Source of the DNA: Stagnihabitans sp038231775
GTDB lineage: Bacteria; Pseudomonadota; Alphaproteobacteria; Rhodobacterales; Rhodobacteraceae
DNA length: 21,024 nucleotides
Assembly (NCBI GenBank): GCA_038231775.1
Contig: JBBRKS010000066.1
Location: 1 to 21,024 of the forward strand
Reading direction: 5' to 3'
The notes under the pieces were generated by a model. It made no database searches. It had not been told where the DNA came from and was given only the letters and a program-made list of their open reading frames with translations. Position 1 is the first letter of the stretch; the number at the start of each line of letters is the position of its first letter. The position numbers and the translations under genes are program-made. Below, piece by piece: positions 14,012-20,605 of this stretch.

Positions 14012-14033
14012 CGATTTGTCGCGGGACAAATCG
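14012..14033. repeat. 9-bp palindrome near the convergent gene end
   Basis: CGATTTGTC-GCGG-GACAAATCG is a perfect 9-bp stem with a 4-base loop, 17 bases beyond the stop of the minus-strand dehydrogenase gene. There is no T-run on the exit side in either direction, so it is more a palindromic repeat or transcript-end structure than a classic terminator. Confidence 0.5.
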
Positions 14034-14049
14034 AGCAAAAAGGCTTCGG

Positions 14050-15465
14050 TCAGGATTTCGGTGGAATAACCTTCCCCGGGTTCATCAGCCCCATCGGGTC
14101 CAACGCCGCCTTGACCGCGCGCATCACGTCCAGCGCCACCGGGTCTTTGCGTCTTGCCATGGTTTTCAGCTTCGACAAGCCGACGCCGTGTTCGGCGGAG
14201 AAGCTACCGTGGAGGTCTTGGACCACGTCCTCCACCGCTTCGACAACCGCGTCATACAGGGCCGGGTCGTCGCGGGAGGGGTATACGGTGAAGTGGATGT
14301 TGCCGTCGCCAAGGTGGGCGACGGACAGGGTGTCAGCACCGGGGTCCAGCGCTGGCAGGCGGGCTTCGATCCGGGTGAAGAATTCGGGCACCAGATGCAG
14401 GGGCAGGGCGATGTCGGTGTCTATCGTGGGTTGGCGGGCGATGGTGATCTCTGCCGCCAGCTCTCGGCGTTTCCACATCGCAAGGCGCTGGGCGTCGTTC
14501 TGGGCGATTTCGGCATCCAGCACCTCGCCGCTTTCGATCAGAGCCGCGAGGGTGTCTTGCAGCAGGGTGACGACGGGGATCTGGCCGTTCTGATCCGCAG
14601 TGTAGTCTTTGGGGGCGGTGGCGGCGATTTCGACCAGGATGTTGGTGTCGTAGCGGCGGTCAAAGGGCAGGCGGATGTCGGGGCGGGCTTGAGCCAGACG
14701 CTGCATGTAGCTGGCGGGCATGTATTCAAACGCCTCAACCGCGCCGCCGCTGGCTTCTTGCAGCAGGTTCAGCAGGCTGAGCGCGTCGGGCAGGGAACGG
14801 GCGGCGATCGTGGCGGTGGCATAGGCTTTGGGGCGTGGGACCAGTTTCATCACGGCGGCAGTGATGACGCCCAGCGTGCCCTCGGCCCCGATGAACATCT
14901 GGCGCAGATCGTAGCCGGAGTTGTCTTTGCGCAGTTCGGACATCAGGTTCAGGATGCGGCCATCGGGCAGCACGACCTCCAGCCCCAGACACAAGGCGCG
15001 GGTCGAACCATAGCGCACGACGTTCGATCCACCGGCGTTTGTGCTAAGCACGCCGCCGATCATGGCGGACCCGCGCGCCCCGAACCACAGGGGGAAGTAC
15101 AGGCCTTGGGCCTCGGCTGCGTCGTGCAGGGATTGCAGGATCACCCCGGCTTCGACCACGGCGATGCGGGTGTCGGTGCGGACCTCGCGGATTTTGTTCA
15201 GGCGTTCGACCGACAGCATCAGGCCGCCGTTGGTCATTGCCCCGCCAACCAGCCCGGTCAGGCCGGAGACCGGGATGACGGGGGTGGTGTGACGGGCCGC
15301 ACACTGGATGACGGCTGCGACCTCTGCTGTGTTGGCAGGACGGGCGACGGCGAGCGGGTTGGGGTGGTAATGCCCGCTCCAATCCCCGGTGTATTTGGCG
15401 AGGCCTGCGCCGGTGATGACATGGGCGGGACCGATAAGGTTGCGCAGGTCATCCAGCAGGGTCAT
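14050..15465 (-). CDS. FAD-linked 2-hydroxyacid dehydrogenase (GlcD / D-2-hydroxyglutarate dehydrogenase family)
   Basis: A 471-residue flavoprotein with an N-terminal PCMH-type FAD-binding domain (about 35-215) and a C-terminal FAD-oxidase domain. The FAD site is seen in PVIPVSGLTGLVGGAMTNGG at 62-81, STNAGGSNVVRYG and FIGAEGTLGVITAAVMKLVP. The active-site metal/substrate segment is LSVAHLGDGNIHF, and SAEHGVGLSK and GLMNPGKV are typical of the C-terminus. Substrates in the family are D-lactate, glycolate and D-2-hydroxyglutarate; the length of about 470 and the motifs fit the D-2-hydroxyglutarate/D-lactate branch, but I cannot choose. A ribosome site (AAGGA seven bases upstream) supports the ATG at 15465, which overlaps the stop of the esterase gene (ATGA), so the two are co-translated. 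Confidence 0.9.
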   Translation of the reverse strand: MTLLDDLRNLIGPAHVITGAGLAKYTGDWSGHYHPNPLAVARPANTAEVAAVIQCAARHTTPVIPVSGLTGLVGGAMTNGGLMLSVERLNKIREVRTDTRIAVVEAGVILQSLHDAAEAQGLYFPLWFGARGSAMIGGVLSTNAGGSNVVRYGSTRALCLGLEVVLPDGRILNLMSELRKDNSGYDLRQMFIGAEGTLGVITAAVMKLVPRPKAYATATIAARSLPDALSLLNLLQEASGGAVEAFEYMPASYMQRLAQARPDIRLPFDRRYDTNILVEIAATAPKDYTADQNGQIPVVTLLQDTLAALIESGEVLDAEIAQNDAQRLAMWKRRELAAEITIARQPTIDTDIALPLHLVPEFFTRIEARLPALDPGADTLSVAHLGDGNIHFTVYPSRDDPALYDAVVEAVEDVVQDLHGSFSAEHGVGLSKLKTMARRKDPVALDVMRAVKAALDPMGLMNPGKVIPPKS

Positions 15466-16133
15466 TTGATTTCCTTCAGCAGGTCAAGGACTTGCGGACC
15501 TAGCGCCGCGATGATCTTGGCGACACCGGCGGCGTTGGGGTGCAGATGGTCGGGTTGCAGGTATTTCGTCATCGCGGCCGGGTCGGGGTTTTCGGCCAGA
15601 AACGGGCCGAAATAATCGGGAAAGAACAGGGTTTTGTAGTGGGCGGCGAGGTCCGGATAGATGGCGTCGAACTGGGTTTTGTAGGCGGGCCCGTAGTTCA
15701 GCGAGGAGCGGATGCCGATCAGCAGCACCGGAATATGCTTGGCGGCGACCTGTTTGAGGATGGCGTCAAGGTTGGCGCGGGTCTTGGCCGGGTCCGTGCC
15801 GCGCAGCATGTCATTGGCCCCCAGATTCAGGATCAGGGCTTTGACATCGGGGGAAAGCGTCCAGTCCAGCCGCGACAACCCGCCTGCCGAAGTGTCACCC
15901 GACACGCCCGCATTGGCGATGGTGACATCGGCCCCCTGCGCGCGCAGCCAGGTTTGCAGCTGGGCGGTGAAGCCGTCTTCGCGTGGCAGACCGTACCCTG
16001 CGGTCAGGCTGTCGCCCAAAGCGGCGATGGTGGTGGCATTTGCGGGGCCGACCGCCAGCAATAACGCCAAAGTGACGTTGCGCAGGGCGCGGATCGGCCC
16101 ATATGTTACCAAAGAGGCAAGGGCGGTTTTCAT
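15462..16133 (-). CDS. tesA: Periplasmic arylesterase / lysophospholipase, TesA-like SGNH hydrolase
   Basis: A 223-residue secreted SGNH (GDSL-type) hydrolase like E. coli TesA (thioesterase I/protease I/lysophospholipase L1). A signal peptide covers about residues 1-33, with the hydrophobic core NVTLALLLAVGP and likely cleavage after ANA. The nucleophile block is ALGDSLTAGYG with S42, block III is NLGANDMLRG, and the C-terminal Asp-His pair is in PDHLHPNAAG. The start is the ATG at 16133, whose CATG is shared with the divergent ABC ATPase gene. A longer frame reaches back to 16271, but those 46 codons are antisense to the ATPase gene and would bury the signal peptide. The tesA-ybbA-ybbP divergent order is the same as in E. 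coli, which supports the name. No clear ribosome site is seen. Confidence 0.9.
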   Translation of the reverse strand: MKTALASLVTYGPIRALRNVTLALLLAVGPANATTIAALGDSLTAGYGLPREDGFTAQLQTWLRAQGADVTIANAGVSGDTSAGGLSRLDWTLSPDVKALILNLGANDMLRGTDPAKTRANLDAILKQVAAKHIPVLLIGIRSSLNYGPAYKTQFDAIYPDLAAHYKTLFFPDYFGPFLAENPDPAAMTKYLQPDHLHPNAAGVAKIIAALGPQVLDLLKEIK

Positions 16134-16797
16134 GGCGACAATCTTGGATTTGAGGGATGTGCGGCTAAGCCTGAAGGGCAATGCCGGGCCAGTGGAGATT
16201 TTGCGCGGGATTTCCCTGACGGTGCAGGTGGGGGAAAGCCTTGCCCTGATCGGGCCTTCGGGGTCGGGCAAATCCTCACTCCTTATGTTGATGGCCGGGC
16301 TTGAGCGGGCCTCGGGTGGCAGTATCGCGGCTTTGGGTCAGGACCTGACCGGGATGGACGAGGATGCGCTGGCGCGCTTTCGTCGGGGGAATATGGGCGT
16401 GGTTTTCCAAAGCTTCCACCTGATTCCGACAATGACCGCGCTGGAAAACGTCGCGGTGCCGTTGGAGATTGCCGGGGAGGCCGGGGCGTTTTCGCGCGCG
16501 AAGGCAGAGTTGGAGGCGGTGGGCTTAGGCGCGCGGGGCGGCCATTACCCAAGCCAGTTGTCGGGCGGAGAGCAGCAGCGGGTGGCCTTGGCCCGGGCCT
16601 CGGTCGGGCGGCCGAAGCTGTTGTTGGCGGATGAGCCGACCGGCAACCTTGATACGGTCAATGGGGCGGCGATCATGGACCTGCTGTTTGGCTTGCGTGA
16701 CCGGCACGGCGCCACCCTTGTGATGGTCACCCATGCGCCCGACCTTGCGGCACGCTGTGACCGAATACTGCGGCTGGCCGACGGGCTTTTGGCATGA
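16132..16797 (+). CDS. ybbA: ABC transporter ATPase, YbbA/LolD type
   Basis: A 221-residue ATPase of the LolD/MacB/FtsE class. Motifs are Walker A GPSGSGKSS, Q-loop VVFQSFHLIPTMTALENV, signature LSGGEQQRVALARA, Walker B KLLLADEPTGNLD and H-loop VMVTHAPDL. The FQSFHLIPTMTALENV and ADEPTGNLD wording is characteristic of the lipoprotein/macrolide export class rather than importers. It starts at the ATG at 16132, inside the CATG that also starts tesA on the other strand, so its leader lies within tesA. Its stop overlaps the start of the FtsX-type permease gene (ATGA at 16794-16797), its membrane partner. The biological substrate of YbbA-YbbP systems is not firmly known. Confidence 0.93.
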   Translation: MATILDLRDVRLSLKGNAGPVEILRGISLTVQVGESLALIGPSGSGKSSLLMLMAGLERASGGSIAALGQDLTGMDEDALARFRRGNMGVVFQSFHLIPTMTALENVAVPLEIAGEAGAFSRAKAELEAVGLGARGGHYPSQLSGGEQQRVALARASVGRPKLLLADEPTGNLDTVNGAAIMDLLFGLRDRHGATLVMVTHAPDLAARCDRILRLADGLLA

Positions 16798-19304
16798 TCT
16801 GGGCTTTGGCGTGGCGGCTTGCGCGGCGCGAGTTGCGCGGGGGGCTTGCGGGCTTTCGCATCCTGATCCTGTGTCTGGCGCTGGGCGTGGCGGCAATTGC
16901 GGCGGTGGGGATGCTGCGGGCGGCGATCGAAGGCGGGCTGACTGATCAGGGCGCGACCATTCTGGGCGGCGATGCGCAGATGAATTTCACCTACCGTTTT
17001 GCCAATGCTGAAGAAAAGGCGTGGATGGCAAGTCATGCGGCCAAGGTGTCAGAGATTGTCGATTTCCGGTCTTTGGCCGTGGTGGGTGATGACCGCGCCC
17101 TTACCCAAGTCAAGGCGGTGGACGATCTTTGGCCTTTGCTGGGGACTGTCGGGCTTGAGGCGGGCACCCTCGTCAGCGCTTTTGCGGTCAAGGACGGGCT
17201 GCCGGGCGGCATCATGCAAAAGGTTCTGGCGGACCGGCTGGGCTTGAAGGTGGGCGATGCGTTCAAGCTGGGCAACCAGAGTTTCCGGCTGGGGGCGGTG
17301 TTGCTGAAAGAGCCGGACAGTGCGACGGCAGGCTTGGGGTTGGGGCCGCGCACCTTGGTCCGCACGGCCGACCTAGCGCAATCGGGACTGATCGCACCCG
17401 GCACGTTGTATGAGACGGACTACCGGCTGCTGGTGCCGGGCGCGGACCTTGACGCGTTGAAGGCGGCGGCTGTGGCGGCATTTGCCGACAAGGGCATGCA
17501 GTGGAGCGACCGGCGGCATGCCGCCCAAGGGGTGGAGCGGTTTGTCGAACGGCTGGGATCATTCCTGATTTTGGTCGGATTGGCGGGGCTTGCGGTGGGG
17601 GGTGTTGGTGTCGCGTCTGCCGTGCGGGCCTTCATGGAGGCGCGGGTTGCAACGATTGCCACCTTGAAGGTGTTGGGGGCCGAAGGGGCCTTGGTGCTGC
17701 GGGTCTATCTGCTGCAGATCGCGGTGATTTGCGGAGTTGGCGTGACACTCGGCTTGGTGATCGGGGCGGGCGGGCTGGTCTTGGGTGCGCCGCTGATTGC
17801 GGCGGCGATGCCGTTTCCGGTGGCGGTGCGGCTGTATCCCGGGCCATTGGGGGAGGCTGCGTTTTACGGTGTCGTGACGGGGCTGTTGTTTGCGATGTGG
17901 CCTTTGGCGCAGGCGGTGCGGCAGAAGGTGACGGCATTGTACCGCGGCAACGCCGGACGGGTCTGGCCGAAAGCGGCGCATCTGGCGGTGATGGCCGGGC
18001 TATTCGCGCTGTTTGTTGGCGGGGCGGTGTGGTTTTCGGGAAACTGGCTGCTGGCCGTTGGCACTCTGGGCGGGGTTTTTGCGGCACTGGTGGTGCTGGC
18101 CTTGGCTGGGTTTGGCTTGCAGCGTCTGGCACGCTTTCTGGCACGGCGGGGCTTTGTCGAGGGGCGACCCGGTCTGCGCTGGGCGTTGGCTGCGATTGGC
18201 GGGCCACGGTCCGAGGCGATGGCCGTCGTGCTGTCGCTGGGTTTGGGGTTAAGCGTGCTGGCGGTGGTCGGGCAGATTGACGCCAACTTTCGCGCCTCAA
18301 TCGCGCGCGACCTGCCCGCCAAAGCGCCGAGTTTCTTCTTTATTGACCTGCAGGATGCCGAGTTGCCGCCGTTTCTGGCGATGGTGAATGCCAATCCCGC
18401 CGTATCCAAGGTGGAAAGCGCGCCGATGTTGCGCGGCCTCTTGACCCAGATCAACGGACGCAATGCCCGTGATGTGGTGGGCGATCATTGGGTGGTGATG
18501 GGCGACCGAGGGATCACGTTTTCCGATGCGCCACCGCCCGGGACCAAGGTGACTGCCGGGGCGTGGTGGCCCATGGACTATACCGGGCCAGCGCAGATTT
18601 CGTTTGCGGCCGAAGAAGCGGCAGAGATGAAGCTGAAACTGGGCGACAAACTTACGGTGAACATTCTGGGCCGCGATATCGAGGCCACGATCACCTCGTT
18701 CCGGAAGGTGGACTTCTCTAGCGCGGGGATGGGGTTTGTCATGGTGATGAACCCGTCCGCGGTGGCGGGCGCCCCCCATACCTCGATTGCGACGGTCTAT
18801 GCGGAGGGTGCGGCAGAGGCGGCCATCTTGCGCGACACCTCAAAAGCGTTTCCCAACATCACCGCGATTTCGGTGAAAGACGCGATTGACCGGGTCGTGG
18901 AGGCATTGGGTGCGATTGCCACGGCGACCGTGCTGGCGGCGGGGGCGGTGCTGCTGACCGGTGTGGTGGTGCTGATCGGCGGCGCTGCGGCCGGGGTTCC
19001 GGGGCGGATGCGCGAGGCGGCGGTGCTGAAAGTTATGGGGGCAACGCGGGGCCGGATTTTGGTCAGCTTTGCGCTGCGGTCCGCGTTGATGGGCGCTGCG
19101 GCGGGGCTGGTGGCAATTGTCGCGGGCGGCGTGGGTGGCTGGGCCGTGCTGCGTCTGGTGATGGACCTGCCGTACCGGTTTGAGCCGTGGTCGGCGGTGG
19201 GGATCGTGCTGGGCGGGATGCTGGCGACTTTGGCGGCGGGGGTGGTGTTTGCGTTGGCCCCGATCTCTGCCCGGCCGGCGCAGGTGTTGCGGTCGGCGGA
19301 ATAG
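16794..19304 (+). CDS. ybbP: FtsX-domain ABC permease, YbbP type
   Basis: An 836-residue inner-membrane protein with two FtsX-type permease units. A first helix (about residues 17-40, FRILILCLALGVAAIAAVGML) is followed by a large periplasmic domain to about 250. A helix block (about 255-495) then carries the first FtsX unit with VATIATLKVLGAEGALVLR. A second periplasmic domain spans about 495-700. The C-terminal helix block (about 710-830) carries the second FtsX unit with MREAAVLKVMGATRGRIL. This 4+4+2-like layout and length match YbbP/DUF214 proteins. It pairs with the ATPase immediately upstream and the divergent tesA, as in E. coli. These systems are thought to work mechanically on lipids or lipoproteins in the envelope; the exact role is unknown. 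Dispersed hairpin repeats begin a few bases after its stop. Confidence 0.92.
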   Translation: MIWALAWRLARRELRGGLAGFRILILCLALGVAAIAAVGMLRAAIEGGLTDQGATILGGDAQMNFTYRFANAEEKAWMASHAAKVSEIVDFRSLAVVGDDRALTQVKAVDDLWPLLGTVGLEAGTLVSAFAVKDGLPGGIMQKVLADRLGLKVGDAFKLGNQSFRLGAVLLKEPDSATAGLGLGPRTLVRTADLAQSGLIAPGTLYETDYRLLVPGADLDALKAAAVAAFADKGMQWSDRRHAAQGVERFVERLGSFLILVGLAGLAVGGVGVASAVRAFMEARVATIATLKVLGAEGALVLRVYLLQIAVICGVGVTLGLVIGAGGLVLGAPLIAAAMPFPVAVRLYPGPLGEAAFYGVVTGLLFAMWPLAQAVRQKVTALYRGNAGRVWPKAAHLAVMAGLFALFVGGAVWFSGNWLLAVGTLGGVFAALVVLALAGFGLQRLARFLARRGFVEGRPGLRWALAAIGGPRSEAMAVVLSLGLGLSVLAVVGQIDANFRASIARDLPAKAPSFFFIDLQDAELPPFLAMVNANPAVSKVESAPMLRGLLTQINGRNARDVVGDHWVVMGDRGITFSDAPPPGTKVTAGAWWPMDYTGPAQISFAAEEAAEMKLKLGDKLTVNILGRDIEATITSFRKVDFSSAGMGFVMVMNPSAVAGAPHTSIATVYAEGAAEAAILRDTSKAFPNITAISVKDAIDRVVEALGAIATATVLAAGAVLLTGVVVLIGGAAAGVPGRMREAAVLKVMGATRGRILVSFALRSALMGAAAGLVAIVAGGVGGWAVLRLVMDLPYRFEPWSAVGIVLGGMLATLAAGVVFALAPISARPAQVLRSAE

Positions 19305-19308
19305 GGGC

Positions 19309-19395
19309 GTTTTTTTCGCAGGAAGACTGTGGCCCCGCCGCCGATTTTTCTGCGAAAAATCAGGGGGTGGTGCTGCGATTTTTCTGCGAAAAATC
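19309..19395. repeat. Cluster of 19-nt palindromic repeats between convergent genes
   Basis: GATTTTTCTGCGAAAAATC occurs perfectly at 19343-19361 and 19377-19395, 34 bases apart, and the identity continues for three bases (AGG) after each. A decayed copy in the opposite orientation at 19309-19327 keeps about six stem pairs if G-U pairing is allowed. The family also occurs at 2892-2936. The position between the converging ybbP and ferredoxin genes suggests a two-way transcript-end structure. Confidence 0.85.
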
Positions 19396-19429
19396 AGGTT
19401 GGTGTTTCGTGGCTTGGGTGCGTTGTTTC

Positions 19430-19741
19430 TTAGGGCACTTCAATGAAAACCTGCCCGCCTTCGACCTTGGTTTTGAAGGTTTTGAGGGCGATGCAGACCG
19501 GCGCGCGCATCGCCTCTCCGGTCCGGTAGTCGAACTGGCCGTTGTGTTTGGGGCATTCGATGCGGTGGCCCATCACCAGACCGTCGCACAGGTGGACGTT
19601 TTCGTGGCTGCACAGGCCCGCCGTGGCAAAGAACGCGCCCTCGGGTGAATGGTAGACGGCGTAGGTCGCACCGGCATGGTCAAAGCGGATCAGGTCTTCT
19701 TCGTCAATGTCGGTGGTGGCGCAGGCGAGGGTCCAGGGCAT
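19430..19741 (-). CDS. Rieske-type 2Fe-2S ferredoxin, MocE family
   Basis: A 103-residue soluble Rieske ferredoxin. The cluster ligands are C44-S-H46 (GLCSHENVHLCDG) and C63-P-K-H66 (IECPKHNGQFDYRTG), with the usual spacing of 16 residues between the pairs, so a [2Fe-2S] cluster with two Cys and two His is expected. The sequence fits the MocE branch, named after a rhizopine catabolism gene of rhizobia. Such ferredoxins deliver electrons to an oxygenase or desaturase, but none is in the window. AAGGA (minus strand, 19748-19752) sits six bases before the ATG at 19741 and fixes the start. It reads toward the palindrome cluster. The inositol-type isomerase gene some 860 bases away on the other strand makes a rhizopine or inositol link possible but unproven. 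Confidence 0.9.
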   Translation of the reverse strand: MPWTLACATTDIDEEDLIRFDHAGATYAVYHSPEGAFFATAGLCSHENVHLCDGLVMGHRIECPKHNGQFDYRTGEAMRAPVCIALKTFKTKVEGGQVFIEVP

Positions 19742-20173
19742 GTTTGATCCTTGTTTGGCGGCAGTCAGGGTCAGGTGGGGCGGGCTGTTGGAAATCTATC
19801 CGGTCAGGCTTGGCGCTTGCGGGCGCGTTGTGATCGTTGAAATGGTGCTATCAGGCGTGGCGGCATAGGGAAGGCTGCATCTGGGCCAATGCCCTGCGAG
19901 AGGTGCTGTCGGACCGTGCCCGGCTTTCGGCTGGTCTGTGCAGGCTGCGGTCCGGTCGTTTCATAGTCTTGACCCTTCAACCGGGCGCTGTTGTCTGGGC
20001 GCAGGTTAGCGGCAAGCGGGCTATTCTTGCAACGATGCACCCGTGGGGTTGGGTCAGATATCTTCAGATCCGATGCCGGACCTTAAAAGACCGCATCAGA
20101 GCGCGCCGACTGGCATTTATAGGGCCGGCTTTGAACGGGCGCGAAAGGGTGCGGGGGGCTACTGTGGAGCGCA

Positions 20174-20386
20174 GTGCCGAGGCACAGCGGGGTGGAGATG
20201 GCCCTGACGCCGGACAGCCGGGCGACCTTGGGGGAAGGGGCGGCGACCATGGTGCTGGACACGCCTTTGGAAAAGCTGTGCCGCTTGCTGGTCGCCACGA
20301 TGAGCAGGGCTGGTCTTGGGCAGGGTCCGGTTCACCGGGTTCCGTTGTTTTTGCCGCCCAGCATCCATGTCAGCGAATCTGTTTAA
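20174..20386 (+). pseudogene. Possible small gene or gene remnant
   Basis: A 70-codon frame from a GTG (or 62 codons from the ATG at 20198). Its first 40 or so codons from 20198 are almost all G- or C-ending, as in real genes of this window, and read MALTPDSRATLGEGAATMVL onward; the bias then fades before the TAA. GGTGGAG lies immediately before the ATG, too close for a normal ribosome site. I recognise no family. It could be the leftover front of a longer gene that has decayed, or chance. Confidence 0.2.
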
Positions 20387-20528
20387 GGCACGGGGTTGGC
20401 CGCACGGGTCATCTTGGTGCGAAACATCCAGAAGCCCATAGGATTTGGTGTGTTGCCATAGGGCTATTCCCCACGCGCGCTTTGGCTGATTTTGGAACGC
20501 ATGTTCTGTTTTTTCATAATTTCAGATT

Positions 20529-20534
20529 GATAAT
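20529..20534 (+). promoter_or_regulatory. Possible -10 box of the isomerase gene
   Basis: GATAAT in an AT-rich block, ten bases before the palindromic operator. The -35 region is unclear (TTCTGT at 20504-20509 is the nearest candidate, with long spacing), so this is tentative. Confidence 0.3.
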
Positions 20535-20543
20535 TCTGGAAAA

Positions 20544-20559
20544 TGGAATATCAATTCCA
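20544..20559 (+). promoter_or_regulatory. Palindromic operator, probable IolR site
   Basis: TGGAATATCAATTCCA has 6-bp half-sites around a 4-base centre and contains GGAA-N6-TTCC exactly, the motif reported for the RpiR-type inositol repressor IolR of Sinorhizobium meliloti. It lies 46 bases before the start of an IolI-like gene and just downstream of a possible -10 box, a good place for repression. Confidence 0.55.
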
Positions 20560-20605
20560 CGAGCCCGTCGCCATAACGGCCCCGGCTTTGGGAGAATCAT
20601 GCCAC

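Larger units (their letters stand above)
13642..14049. other. Structured intergenic region without a convincing gene
   Basis: This gap of 408 bases lies between convergent genes. In order it holds a palindrome ACACGTGT (13663-13670), an AT-rich block at about 13674-13740 with the direct repeat TTTACC-TTTTG-TTTACC (13715-13731), two adjacent perfect hairpins (13747-13764 and 13767-13789), a GC-rich stretch, and a 9-bp palindrome near the minus-strand gene end. A 61-codon minus-strand frame (13853-14038) is open, but its arginine/serine/proline-rich composition looks non-coding. Confidence 0.5.
19753..20543. other. Long gap with no convincing gene
   Basis: This stretch of about 790 bases separates the ferredoxin gene from the control region of the isomerase gene. 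Open frames exist on both strands, but none has both a ribosome site and a recognisable product. It may contain gene remnants; the only stretch with coding-like codon use is noted separately at 20174-20386. I see no tRNA, no transposase motif and no terminal inverted repeats. Confidence 0.4.

Noticed and set aside
13853..14038. Minus-strand 61-codon open frame in the gap after caiD
   Set aside because: Arginine/serine/proline-rich composition and no ribosome site; more likely part of a non-coding repeat or structured RNA.
14188..15615. Long plus-strand open frame (475 codons) opposite the FAD dehydrogenase gene
   Set aside because: Antisense to a gene with clear FAD and active-site motifs; very glycine/glutamine-rich with no family resemblance.
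16134..16271. Upstream extension of the tesA frame by 46 codons
   Set aside because: It would place a charged leader before the signal peptide and lies antisense to the ABC ATPase gene; the start at 16133 gives a normal secreted protein.
19343..19398. Two identical direct repeats 34 bases apart, considered as a mini CRISPR array
   Set aside because: Only two perfect copies, with a 12-base spacer once shared flanks are removed, and each repeat is a near-complete palindrome also found singly elsewhere in the window; no cas genes.
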